This document shows positions 52,402 through 61,245 of a stretch of 64,000 nucleotides of DNA, in pieces. The position numbers and the translations under genes are program-made. A model generated the notes under the pieces. The model was not told the origin of the DNA. It was given only the letters and a program-made list of their open reading frames with translations, and searched no databases. Positions within the stretch are counted from its first letter, which is position 1, and each line of letters opens with the position of its first letter. Origin of the DNA: JAFMKE01 sp037624485 (GTDB lineage Bacteria > Bacteroidota > Bacteroidia > Chitinophagales > UBA8649). The stretch lies in NCBI GenBank assembly GCA_037624485.1, contig JASJJC010000021.1:62001-126000 (forward strand). The letters are read 5' to 3'.

Positions 52402-53577
52402 ATGAGTACAAGTTCAAATCAATATGACAAGCGTGGAGTTTCTGCCGGAAAAGAAGAAGTTCATGCTGCTGTAAAAAACTTAGACAAAGGGCTATATCCA
52501 AAAGCGTTTAGTAGAATCTATCCAGATTATCTGTGTGGAGATAAAGATTTTTGTAATCTAATGAGTTCGGATGGAACTGGCACTAAATCTATTTTAGCTT
52601 ATATGTATTGGAGGGAAACTGGAGACCTTTCTGTTTGGCGTAATATCGCAGTGGATGTATTGGTCATGAATTTGGATGACTTGTTATGTGTTGGAGCAAC
52701 AGGACCTTTTTTGTATACCTCAATTATCAACCGAAATAAGCATTTGATACCTGGTGAGGTTATTGCCGCAATTATAGAAGGTGCTCAAAGCTTCATCGAT
52801 CAAATGTCTAAGTTTGGTATTGAAATCAAGTACATGGGTGGCGAAACCGCTGATTTGGGTGATACGGTACGAACCACTACAGTAGATGGATCTATGACGG
52901 CTAGAATGAAAAGAGAAGACCTAATAATTACAAGTGAGATAAAACCCGGTGATGTTATTGTAGGATTATCCAGTTCTGGTAAAGCGACATACGAGAATGA
53001 ATACAACTCAGGCATTGGAAGTAACGGGCTTACTTCTGCAAGACATGACGTATTGAATAAGTCATATTTAAATAAATATCCGGAAAGCTTTGATCCTTTA
53101 ACTGATCACTCTGTTTTGTATATAGGAAGTAAAAGATTGCAGGATAAATTAGAAGAAACACCGCTAGACTATGGTAAGGCATTGCTCTCTCCTACAAAGA
53201 CTTATTCACCAGTAATGAAAGTAATGCTTGAAGAAATGAAAGAAGATATACATAGTTTGGTGCATTGCACTGGTGGTGGACAAACTAAAGTCTTGCACTT
53301 TATTGATGAACTAAAAATTATTAAAGACAACCTACTTCCTACACCCCCACTATTCCAAGCTATTCAACGGGAGTCTGGCACAAGTTGGCAAGAAATGTAT
53401 AAAGTCTTCAATATGGGGCAACGCATGGAGGTTTATCTACCAGAGTCAAAAGCACAGCAACTTATTGCTATTGCTAGCAGATTTGATATTGAAGCTCAAG
53501 TTATAGGCCGCGTTGAATCTTCGAAGGTCAAGGAAGTTCAAATTATCTCTTCTCATGGAACATTTAAATATCAATAA
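52402..53577 (+). CDS. purM: Phosphoribosylformylglycinamidine cyclo-ligase
   Basis: AIR synthetase of purine biosynthesis, 391 residues. Features: YDKRGVSAGKEEVHAAV near the start, LMSSDGTGTKSILAYMYW (the ATP/substrate region), NIAVDVLVMNLDDLLCVGATGPFLYTS, KYMGGETADLGDTVRT and the C-terminal VHCTGGGQTKVLHF and MGQRMEVYLP. The sequence is of the longer Bacteroidota type (about 390 residues against 345 in E. coli). It is followed 8 bp later by the mevalonate kinase gene. Confidence 0.95.
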   Translation: MSTSSNQYDKRGVSAGKEEVHAAVKNLDKGLYPKAFSRIYPDYLCGDKDFCNLMSSDGTGTKSILAYMYWRETGDLSVWRNIAVDVLVMNLDDLLCVGATGPFLYTSIINRNKHLIPGEVIAAIIEGAQSFIDQMSKFGIEIKYMGGETADLGDTVRTTTVDGSMTARMKREDLIITSEIKPGDVIVGLSSSGKATYENEYNSGIGSNGLTSARHDVLNKSYLNKYPESFDPLTDHSVLYIGSKRLQDKLEETPLDYGKALLSPTKTYSPVMKVMLEEMKEDIHSLVHCTGGGQTKVLHFIDELKIIKDNLLPTPPLFQAIQRESGTSWQEMYKVFNMGQRMEVYLPESKAQQLIAIASRFDIEAQVIGRVESSKVKEVQIISSHGTFKYQ

Positions 53578-53585
53578 GAAGTATT

Positions 53586-54458
53586 TTGTCTAGTTATCCC
53601 TCAAAAGTATTATTGTTTGGTGAACATATCGTCAATTTAGGTGCGGAAGCATTGGCTATACCCTATCCCGCTTTTCATGCTAAGTTGAGTTTTGATAATT
53701 TGCATTCGGACTTCATTCCCGACTCACCAGCTATTTTAGATTTGATTTACACCTATATTGCTGCTAACAAAAAGCTTAAGGGAGTGTATGATTTAAGTGC
53801 ATTTCGTGACGATCTAGATAAGGCACTTGGATTTCACATGAACATTCCTATTGGCTATGGTCTAGGAAGTTCTGGTGCATTAACCGCTGCTATATTTGAA
53901 CGCTATGCTAAAAATTTGTCTTTAAACGAAGAACAGTTAAAAATTATACTAGGAGAAACCGAGTCATTTTTTCATGGTAAAAGTAGTGGGCTAGATCCAT
54001 TAGTATCCTATGTCAATCAAGGAGTTTGGTTAGGCAAAGAATGCAAATTGCTTGAACAAGATTTGATCTGGAGAAAAGATTTCGAAATATTTTTGGTCAA
54101 TACAAAAAAATCTAGAAAAACAGGCCCATTGGTCGAAGCGTTCTTGAAACGAGTGGAATCTGATGAAGGGTTTGCTCGTATAATTGATGAATCCATTATT
54201 CCAATAAATAATGCGATTATTCGAAATTTTTTGAAAAACGATCACGAAGAAACTTTAGCGCTAGTAGAACAATTTAGTAAGCTCCAAATTCAACACTTCA
54301 AAGAGTTGATTTTGCCAGAACACATCGATCTTTTTATGTTAGGATTGGCAACGAAGGAGTACTTCCTTAAAATTTGTGGTGCAGGCGGTGGAGGATTTAT
54401 GTTGGGTTTTACGCTGAATAAAGATGTAAAGTTACCTTTTGAGGTGATTTGGATATAA
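53586..54458 (+). CDS. Mevalonate kinase (GHMP family)
   Basis: A 290-residue GHMP kinase. It begins YPSKVLLFGEH, has the ATP motif IPIGYGLGSSGALTAAIFE (G92-A98 core), FFHGKSSGLDPLVSYVNQGVWL, and the C-terminal CGAGGGGFMLGF motif 3. This combination matches the mevalonate kinase of Bacteroidota, which make isoprenoids by the mevalonate route. The start is TTG; a stop lies seven codons upstream and no ATG is in frame, while SKVLLFGEH must be near the N-terminus. It is coupled to purM by an 8-bp gap, an unusual pairing. Confidence 0.87.
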   Translation: MSSYPSKVLLFGEHIVNLGAEALAIPYPAFHAKLSFDNLHSDFIPDSPAILDLIYTYIAANKKLKGVYDLSAFRDDLDKALGFHMNIPIGYGLGSSGALTAAIFERYAKNLSLNEEQLKIILGETESFFHGKSSGLDPLVSYVNQGVWLGKECKLLEQDLIWRKDFEIFLVNTKKSRKTGPLVEAFLKRVESDEGFARIIDESIIPINNAIIRNFLKNDHEETLALVEQFSKLQIQHFKELILPEHIDLFMLGLATKEYFLKICGAGGGGFMLGFTLNKDVKLPFEVIWI

Positions 54459-54483
54459 TCGATTATTCTTCTTAATTTTAAGT

Positions 54484-54978
54484 ATGGTTTTACGTATCAT
54501 TCCTTTTTTATTAATAATGGCGGTGGATACTGTAGCATTGGCGCAAAATAAAGGGGGAAATATTGTCTTTTGGTCTGCTCAAGAATGGGAATGTGAATAC
54601 GTAAAGCTTGATTTATATACCTTAGACACTTTACTTGTTTATTCAGGTAAACTGGATCAAGTGTATCAAGGGTTTGAAATTCCAGATTGTGGAGAAGAGA
54701 ATACATTGAGTGTTCCAAATATTGATGTCGGAAACTATTTTTTTGTTGCTGATTGCTCGAGAGAACAATGCAATCTTTGCGCGGGTGAAGGAAGCTATTG
54801 GCAACCCATTGTGCATTATGAAGCCGTCAAACAGAAAGGTGCAAGAAACAAGGGAAATATTTCCGGCGCGTGGAAGACTTGTTATCTTTGTGATGGAGAT
54901 GGTCAAGCATCCACTACACTTTGGATAGACACACTAACAATCTATTTTGATAAATGTCGCTCAGTATTGTTAAAGTGA
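54484..54978 (+). CDS. Exported protein with two DnaJ-like CxxCxGxG motifs
   Basis: A 164-residue protein: signal peptide with cleavage near VALAQ (about residue 20), a beta-rich middle (about 25-90), and two cysteine motifs, CNLCAGEG (from C96) and CYLCDGDG (from C133), that match the CxxCxGxG zinc-ribbon repeat of DnaJ central domains. Eight cysteines in all (37, 69, 91, 96, 99, 133, 136, 158). There is no J-domain. Two such motifs could form one zinc site, unusual for an exported protein; the cysteines might instead form disulfides. It lies 25 bp after the mevalonate kinase gene. Confidence 0.65.
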   Translation: MVLRIIPFLLIMAVDTVALAQNKGGNIVFWSAQEWECEYVKLDLYTLDTLLVYSGKLDQVYQGFEIPDCGEENTLSVPNIDVGNYFFVADCSREQCNLCAGEGSYWQPIVHYEAVKQKGARNKGNISGAWKTCYLCDGDGQASTTLWIDTLTIYFDKCRSVLLK

Positions 54979-55061
54979 TTTCTAGCTTATATTTCACTAA
55001 AGAAAAAAACATAGTTGATTAGTGTGTTTAATCATCCAAAACTAGATGAATCAAGAAATAC

Positions 55062-55087
55062 AAAAGCCTCTAACATTAGAGGCTTTT
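55062..55087. terminator. Bidirectional terminator
   Basis: An 11-bp perfect stem (AAAAGCCTCTA) with a four-base loop and T runs on both strands. It separates the convergent CxxCxGxG gene (plus) and the 3-hydroxyacyl-CoA dehydrogenase gene (minus). Confidence 0.88.
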
Positions 55088-55118
55088 TGAATTAATATTG
55101 ACGTTTTACAAGATTAAT

Positions 55119-56009
55119 CTATTTTTTAAACTGCCCACTTACTTCTTTATTCTTATAACCACCCGCATAGCTATAAAAACCTTCACCTGACTTTACGCCC
55201 AACTTACCTGCTTGTACCATATTGACTAATAGCGGACAGGGTGCATATTTTGGATTTCCAAATCCCTCATATAAAACATTACATATTGAAAGTGCTACGT
55301 CTAATCCCACAAAATCAGCTAATTGTAAAGGCCCCATAGGATGGGCCATTCCAAGCATCATTACTTGGTCTATTTCCTCTACTCCTGCTACCCCTTCGTA
55401 CAATGTATATATAGCTTCATTGAGCATAGGCACTAAAATTCTATTCGCTACAAAACCTGGATAATCATTCGCCTCAACAGGTATTTTACCTAAGCTTTTG
55501 GATAATTCAACAATGATACTCATCGTCTCTTCACTCGTCGAATATCCTCGAATAATTTCAATCAATTTCATAATTGGCACAGGATTCATGAAATGCATGC
55601 CTATTACCTTATCAGGACGTTTGGTGGCACTAGCAATTTTTGTTATCGAAATGGAAGACGTGTTACTCGCAAGAATACATCCTGCTGGCGCATAGGAATC
55701 GAGTTGTTCAAAGATCTTTAATTTTAAATCAACATTTTCCGTAGCAGCTTCTACTACTAAATCTACAGATTTCACTCCCTTCTCAATAGAAGTATATGTG
55801 CTTAAGTTCTTTAAGGTTGCTTCTTTGTCCGATTGAGTAATCTTTTCTTTAGCTATCAATCTATCTAAGTTCTTATTAATATTAGCCATACCCTTATCCA
55901 ATGAGGCTTGAGAAATATCAATTAAATTTACTTTATAATTTGTTTGAGCAAACACGTGTGCAATCCCATTGCCCATCGTTCCAGCACCAATTACTGCTAT
56001 GTTTTTCAT
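55119..56009 (-). CDS. 3-hydroxybutyryl-CoA dehydrogenase
   Basis: A 296-residue short-form 3-hydroxyacyl-CoA dehydrogenase. The NAD-binding start is IAVIGAGTMGNGIAHVFAQ (G8-G13), then LASNTSSISITKIA, the catalytic His in IGMHFMNPVPIMKLIEII, and NDYPGFVANRILVPMLNEA in the dimer domain, ending with KSGEGFYSY. It catalyses NAD-dependent oxidation of 3-hydroxyacyl-CoA, or the reverse, in fatty-acid or butyrate-type metabolism. It is a single gene with a TAGATTTG -7 box upstream and a bidirectional terminator. Confidence 0.93.
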   Translation of the reverse strand: MKNIAVIGAGTMGNGIAHVFAQTNYKVNLIDISQASLDKGMANINKNLDRLIAKEKITQSDKEATLKNLSTYTSIEKGVKSVDLVVEAATENVDLKLKIFEQLDSYAPAGCILASNTSSISITKIASATKRPDKVIGMHFMNPVPIMKLIEIIRGYSTSEETMSIIVELSKSLGKIPVEANDYPGFVANRILVPMLNEAIYTLYEGVAGVEEIDQVMMLGMAHPMGPLQLADFVGLDVALSICNVLYEGFGNPKYAPCPLLVNMVQAGKLGVKSGEGFYSYAGGYKNKEVSGQFKK

Positions 56010-56039
56010 GTTTAATTTATTTTAATGTTTTTGAGAAAA

Positions 56040-56047
56040 CAAATCTA
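56040..56047 (-). promoter_or_regulatory. -7 box for 3-hydroxybutyryl-CoA dehydrogenase
   Basis: Minus-strand TAGATTTG, an exact TAnnTTTG match, 30 bp before the ATG. Confidence 0.5.
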
Positions 56048-56136
56048 CTATTTTATGCAGTAGAAGTATAACAAAGACTTAATAAAAACGAACCCGTATT
56101 TACTGCGCGGCAGACAGTTGCAAATTAAATAAATGC

Positions 56137-58596
56137 CTAATTGACTACTATCTTTTGATTAAAAACCAGCGAAGATTCAGCGTAAATAGTTACAATGTAT
56201 GCACCATCTAACCATTTATCCGTATATACATCTAAAACAGATTCATTGGGGTTTAGTCGATGTGTAAAGACTTCCTTACCGAGCATATTATTGACCTTTA
56301 CTTGAAAGACTTTATTATGCTTATTTTTAATTGCTATCTTGAATAACCCTTGTGCCGGTATAGGTGAGATATCCGCAAATTCCATCAGTCTGTCTGTTTT
56401 AATAAGTCCAGTGTATTTGCAAGGCATAAATTGCAGGGTATCATTGGGCAATTGGTTGTTGAAGATGGCTAGTACATAATCTCCTTGTTGTGCATTAAAG
56501 ACTTCAAAATAGCCCGTTTTGTTTTGAGTACTTCCTTGTGTATTTAACTCAAATGAATCTACTATTTCCCAATCATCTTGGGGTTTAGCCTTAAACAAAA
56601 TAACTAAGCTATCTTCTGAGTTTGTAATAAAATCATTATCCAATAAACCACTAGTATTGCTATTACTTCCATTGTAGCGAAATATAGCATCTGTTTCGAA
56701 GTTTTCATCCCATACGCCACCAACACTCCAATATCTATTTGGTGACAAATGAAGACCTTCAATAATTTCTTGAAACGGCTCAGGTTTAATATAATGATGA
56801 GTGGCATGCATAAGTACGGAATCATTAATAGCTTTCACATTAAAAATCACTCTTGCTAAATCAAAATCTATGGCACCTATTTGGTTTAGATATTTGTATT
56901 TATCCACTGTGGCATCTTGAATTTTCTCCTCTATATCTAATGCATAATATTTAGGTTCAAATGGAAGCTCTAAACTAAAACTTGAGCATGGACCATAAGT
57001 GGCGACTTGAACGGTTTGAAATTCCGTTGGAGAATTATAAAAAGTGACATCGATGGGCAAGTATGTTGTATAAGTACTGTTTTTCCACAATTTTTGTTGA
57101 ATGCTTCCCTCTATAAGAAATGAATTATCGCTGGTACTTAGCTCTACCTCTTTAATGCTGTAATGATGGAAACCTTTTTCAAAGATCCAAGACTCAAAGA
57201 AGCTTGACAAATCTTTTCCAGAGCAGGCACTTAAGTAAGACTCGAACAAGGAGGAGTTTACTTCTTGAAAAGAATAGTCATTTAAAAACCCCTGAATACA
57301 ACTTTGGAAATCAATTTCACCTAATATTCCACGCAATGTATGCGCCATATCTGCGCCTTTATCATAAACCGTGCTACTGTATACTTTATCACTTGGAACA
57401 CCAGAAACAGGATAATAATCACCATCATTATGGTGTATTAGTCTTAGTACATTATCATGATTGTCTCGAGAATAGTTTTTGTAGGCATCTTCTCCGTATA
57501 CAAACTCAATAAATAAGGCTTCTGAAAAACTAGCCCAGCCTTCATTTAACCACATATCTCCTTCCGTTTCACAAGTTACTAAGTTCCCCCACCAATGATG
57601 GGAAAGTTCGTGAGCCATAAGTGTTTCATAGGTAGTTGTTCCATTTACTGCCGCGCGCATGTAAGTTATATTTGTGGCGTGTTCCATTGCACCAGAGTTA
57701 AATGAACTTAGGCAGTATCCCACGCGATCAAATGCATAAGGAGCATAGATTTCTTCATAGCATTGCATAGCGTCTTCTAAGTGAACAAAGGAGGCCTTCA
57801 TCGCTGCTGTATCGGAAGCTTTTGCTGCGAGTTGTATAGGTATTGCTGCACTTTGTATACCGGTATAAGTCATATTTATCGTTTCATAATTAGATACTGC
57901 TAAAGAAGCTAAATAGCTAGGAATCTCTTGGTTCATTTCCCAATGCCAAGTCTTGGTGCCATTCATGTTATTAATTTCTTCTATTAATATCCCATTACAA
58001 AACGCTTTTCTCGTATCATCGGTAGTGATCTTAAAACCGAATGTGCATCGCTCCACAAAGTTGTCAAAACAAGGAAACCAGATTCGACCATAGTTATGCG
58101 GATCTTCCAAAAAACTAACACCAATGTTATATGCATAGGTGCTATTCCAATAAAAACCTCCCCAATCACCAGGGTTCTGAATAGGCGTTCCACCGTAAAA
58201 TATTTGAATTTCGCTTGGCTGATTTTGATTAAGAATAGTTCCTAGCTCAATAAACAAACTGGGGCCATTGTGTTCATGATTTAAAATATTTCCATCACTT
58301 TTAACTGAATCTACTTGAAGACCTTGTAAATCAAGGCGAATGGATGATATATTATCTTGAAGTGCTATTATCTCAATATTCGCTTCTGCTAGAATCATGC
58401 GTGCATTCCAATCACTCATGTCAATGTGCAGGTCAGTATGCAGAATATCGATTGAATCACTTCGTGTATCTATGCTTTTAAAAGTAGATTTTGATAAATT
58501 TATTTTTGTCTCAAAACAAGATAAAGGAACCGTAGACTTTTGCGCAAGCAAAAATAATAGTACAATACAATTTAAAAAGGTAAGGTATATTTTCAT
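56137..58596 (-). CDS. Secreted M1-family aminopeptidase with T9SS sorting domain
   Basis: An 819-residue exported metallopeptidase: signal peptide (about 1-20), an N-terminal beta-saddle domain (about 50-240), substrate-binding GAMEH (302-306), zinc site HELSHHWWG (H329, E330, H333) with the third ligand E352 in NEGWASFSE (exact HExxH-x18-E spacing), a linker with beta modules, and a C-terminal T9SS type A domain (ISPIPAQGLFKIAI to NQKIVVN). It trims N-terminal residues from peptides outside the cell or at its surface. It stands alone, with the divergent SDR gene upstream. Confidence 0.94.
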   Translation of the reverse strand: MKIYLTFLNCIVLLFLLAQKSTVPLSCFETKINLSKSTFKSIDTRSDSIDILHTDLHIDMSDWNARMILAEANIEIIALQDNISSIRLDLQGLQVDSVKSDGNILNHEHNGPSLFIELGTILNQNQPSEIQIFYGGTPIQNPGDWGGFYWNSTYAYNIGVSFLEDPHNYGRIWFPCFDNFVERCTFGFKITTDDTRKAFCNGILIEEINNMNGTKTWHWEMNQEIPSYLASLAVSNYETINMTYTGIQSAAIPIQLAAKASDTAAMKASFVHLEDAMQCYEEIYAPYAFDRVGYCLSSFNSGAMEHATNITYMRAAVNGTTTYETLMAHELSHHWWGNLVTCETEGDMWLNEGWASFSEALFIEFVYGEDAYKNYSRDNHDNVLRLIHHNDGDYYPVSGVPSDKVYSSTVYDKGADMAHTLRGILGEIDFQSCIQGFLNDYSFQEVNSSLFESYLSACSGKDLSSFFESWIFEKGFHHYSIKEVELSTSDNSFLIEGSIQQKLWKNSTYTTYLPIDVTFYNSPTEFQTVQVATYGPCSSFSLELPFEPKYYALDIEEKIQDATVDKYKYLNQIGAIDFDLARVIFNVKAINDSVLMHATHHYIKPEPFQEIIEGLHLSPNRYWSVGGVWDENFETDAIFRYNGSNSNTSGLLDNDFITNSEDSLVILFKAKPQDDWEIVDSFELNTQGSTQNKTGYFEVFNAQQGDYVLAIFNNQLPNDTLQFMPCKYTGLIKTDRLMEFADISPIPAQGLFKIAIKNKHNKVFQVKVNNMLGKEVFTHRLNPNESVLDVYTDKWLDGAYIVTIYAESSLVFNQKIVVN

Positions 58597-58650
58597 TGTG
58601 CTTATTTGTTTTAAGGTACACTAAAGTTAAGTTAAATAATCAAGTCACTA

Positions 58651-58658
58651 TATATTTG
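58651..58658 (+). promoter_or_regulatory. -7 box for the SDR gene
   Basis: TATATTTG followed by CA, an exact TAnnTTTG match identical to the lipA box, 27 bp before the ATG at 58686. Confidence 0.5.
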
Positions 58659-58685
58659 CACATAATTATCAAATGCAAATATTTT

Positions 58686-59393
58686 ATGAAAACAGTAATT
58701 ATAACAGGAGCTAGCAGCGGTATTGGAGCGGAAACAGCTATACTTCTTAATCAGAAAGGCTATCAAGTTGTTTTAGCAGCAAGAAGAATGAACAAATTAG
58801 AAAAGATTGCTGAACGATTGAATGAACATCACCTTCTAGTAAAAGTGGATGTATGTAAAGTGCACGAAGTCGAAAGCTTAATTAAACAAACGATCGATAA
58901 ATTTGGAAAAATTGATGTATTAATCAACAATGCGGGTCTGGGATACATCGCTTCTCTAGCAGAAGGGAAATTGGAAGATTGGCATCAAATGTTTAATGTC
59001 AATGTGAATGGTCTTTTAACGTGCACGCATAAATCACTTCCTTACCTGCTAAAGGAAAAGGGAACAATTATAAACATTGCTTCCGTGGCCGCGCATGAAG
59101 TATTTCCGAACACTGTAGTTTATTGCGCGACTAAACACGCTGTTAATGCCATTACGATAGGAATAAGAAAAGAATTTCGTGATAAAGTTAAAGTATGTAA
59201 TATTTCACCTGGGGCCGTTCAAACTGAATTTTTAGAGCAATCTGAGGAAAATGATAATGTAAAACAAATGCGTGATTTTTTCTTTAACAATGAGACCTTG
59301 AAGGGTATTGATATTGCCGAAACTATTTACGAAGTTTTAAGCAAACCAGCTCATGTTTCAGTTAACGAAGTGATTATTCGTCCGAATATTTAA
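58686..59393 (+). CDS. Short-chain dehydrogenase/reductase
   Basis: A 235-residue classical SDR. Cofactor loop TGASSGIGAETA (about residues 8-19; the basic AARR at the end of beta2 favours NADPH), NNAG motif (INNAGLGY), catalytic Ser in INIASVAAHE and the YxxxK active site YCATKHAV, then SPGAVQTEF. Close to YdfG/serine dehydrogenase-like SDRs, but substrate cannot be fixed. I chose the ATG at 58686; an in-frame ATG at 58596 would place 30 residues before the Rossmann strand and span the promoter box. Confidence 0.92.
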   Translation: MKTVIITGASSGIGAETAILLNQKGYQVVLAARRMNKLEKIAERLNEHHLLVKVDVCKVHEVESLIKQTIDKFGKIDVLINNAGLGYIASLAEGKLEDWHQMFNVNVNGLLTCTHKSLPYLLKEKGTIINIASVAAHEVFPNTVVYCATKHAVNAITIGIRKEFRDKVKVCNISPGAVQTEFLEQSEENDNVKQMRDFFFNNETLKGIDIAETIYEVLSKPAHVSVNEVIIRPNI

Positions 59394-60655
59394 ATTTTGT
59401 TGATGGCTGTTTTGGTGAGGTATTGTAAATAAATTATCCAAAAGAAAGAAAGTAAACCAGTTGTGATTGCATAGAGCATAATCATGTGCACTGGATTATC
59501 AAAGTAGTATCCTGCAATTACAAGTGCTGCTATTTTGAATACAATCGATACAGTGTTAAATACTAGTGGTGCATCTAATCTATTGATTACATCACTAATC
59601 ACGCTTATTGGTGATTGAACAAAAAGGAAAATGGAAGCTGCTGCCATCCATTGGAAAAAAGGTACAGCCTCAATAAAATCTTCTCCAAAGACCATAGGGA
59701 AAAGAAACCTTGCAGTAATAATCCCGAACAAATAGATAACTGCAGAAAACAATATTAAAGATTGACTAACTTTTTTTAAATGGGGTATTAGTTTCTTTGG
59801 ATCTTCTGCTGCCAACTTACTCGAAGTATTAAAAAATACGTCTCCAATGGCAGAACCAATAAAGTTTCTTGGCATTCCGGCTACTCTTGCTCCATATGCG
59901 TATAGTGTCTGAACGCCTGCTCCCCAGAACGCAGGAATAAAATAATTGGGTAACTCAACAGAAAAAGTATTGATAAAATTACTCATCATAGATACTGTTG
60001 GATAGCGTTTGTAGTTTACAGCTAAAGTTTTTAGTTCCTCAATTTGATGACTTTCTCTTTTGACCAATTCAATAAACGTATAAACGACAAAAAGAACGGC
60101 TTGACTCATTATCCACGCCAGGACTAAACTCGTGGCGGTAAAACCCCAAAACTTCGTTAAAAAGAAGCTCATGCACAGCATAACTGATGCCTGAATCGTT
60201 TTAAAGAAGGCATTCAATTTAAAATTACCCAGCTTGTTATGAAAGATGATAAAGCTTTGGAAGGACGCCATAAAGAAAACCCCAACGGGTAATAATAAGA
60301 TAAGTGCACTTATTTTTTCTAAGCGAGGTATAAAGGAATGAAATGGAATAAGATAGAGCAAAATAAAAAGTAAACAACAAAACACAAAAGAGAGGACTAA
60401 AGCTATTTTTAATAATCCCGAAGATTCTTTAAGCTTACTGGGCAGCATACTAGCTAATTCGTAACGCCCCGTAGATGGTACAGCCAATAAAATACTTAGC
60501 GAAATGAAAATGGTATAGATACCGATTTCAACCTTGTCGAAATATCGGGCAAACAATACATAGGCAATGAAAATTAAAACTTGAGACAAAAGATTCCCAA
60601 CAAAAACAATGGAAGAAAGACGAAGAAATGTAGATTGTAAAATCCGTTGGATCAT
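59390..60655 (-). CDS. Polysaccharide/oligosaccharide flippase (Wzx-like, MOP superfamily)
   Basis: A 421-residue integral membrane protein with about 12 hydrophobic segments, of the polysaccharide-biosynthesis flippase family: SIVFVGNLLSQVLIFIAYVLFARYFDKVEIGIYTIFISLS at the N-terminus, GAGVQTLYAYGARVAGMPRNFIGSAIGDVFFNTSSKLA in the middle. It should move a lipid-linked glycan across the inner membrane. Its start overlaps the end of the acyltransferase gene by 4 bp. No glycosyltransferase is adjacent. Confidence 0.87.
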   Translation of the reverse strand: MIQRILQSTFLRLSSIVFVGNLLSQVLIFIAYVLFARYFDKVEIGIYTIFISLSILLAVPSTGRYELASMLPSKLKESSGLLKIALVLSFVFCCLLFILLYLIPFHSFIPRLEKISALILLLPVGVFFMASFQSFIIFHNKLGNFKLNAFFKTIQASVMLCMSFFLTKFWGFTATSLVLAWIMSQAVLFVVYTFIELVKRESHQIEELKTLAVNYKRYPTVSMMSNFINTFSVELPNYFIPAFWGAGVQTLYAYGARVAGMPRNFIGSAIGDVFFNTSSKLAAEDPKKLIPHLKKVSQSLILFSAVIYLFGIITARFLFPMVFGEDFIEAVPFFQWMAAASIFLFVQSPISVISDVINRLDAPLVFNTVSIVFKIAALVIAGYYFDNPVHMIMLYAITTGLLSFFWIIYLQYLTKTAINKI

Positions 60656-61245
60656 ATTAACTCATCTTTAGTACAATCCCATTCGTATTCTTTGGTTTTA
60701 GAAATGATTTGGAGTTGCTGTTCTGATTGAATGACCGTACAATTAGATTGAATTTCTCCTCGTATCACGCATCCAGCTCCAATAGTAACATTGTTGCCGA
60801 TATTACTGCCTGCTAAAATACTGCAGTTCCCTCCAATCCAAACATTATCACCTATGTTGATTCCTTTTGTATGGGATAATTTTCGATGGTCATACTTGAA
60901 ATGATTCGTAGTTGTAATTATCGTATGCTGTCCAATATTGACATTATTGCCCATCTTTAATCCACCATAAGCATTAATGTATACGCCAATATTATCACCA
61001 GGATCACAACAAACTCCTTTTTTAATATGCTCTACTCCAATGACTTTGGAGGTGAAATGTACAGGCCACTTAGCCTTGCTATTGATTCTTAATATTTTTT
61101 GAGCAATGAAATAGCTACCTAATATTTTATAATTAGCTTGATACCCTTTACGAGGCCGCTGATATTTAGGGTAAGCGAGCTTGACGATAAAACGAAAGAG
61201 GTTATCATCAAAAAAATGCAGTATGTATTTGATTAAGTTTTTCAT
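60652..61245 (-). CDS. Hexapeptide-repeat acyltransferase
   Basis: A 197-residue left-handed beta-helix acyltransferase of the serine acetyltransferase/colanic-acid type: repeated [LIV]G-x4 hexapeptides in MGNNVNIGQHTIITTTNH, INIGDNVWIGGNCSILAGSNIGNNVTIGAGCVIRGEI, with the catalytic His in TTTNHFKYDH. It probably acetylates a sugar of a surface glycan, in line with the flippase it overlaps. The acceptor is not known. Confidence 0.85.
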   Translation of the reverse strand: MKNLIKYILHFFDDNLFRFIVKLAYPKYQRPRKGYQANYKILGSYFIAQKILRINSKAKWPVHFTSKVIGVEHIKKGVCCDPGDNIGVYINAYGGLKMGNNVNIGQHTIITTTNHFKYDHRKLSHTKGINIGDNVWIGGNCSILAGSNIGNNVTIGAGCVIRGEIQSNCTVIQSEQQLQIISKTKEYEWDCTKDELI

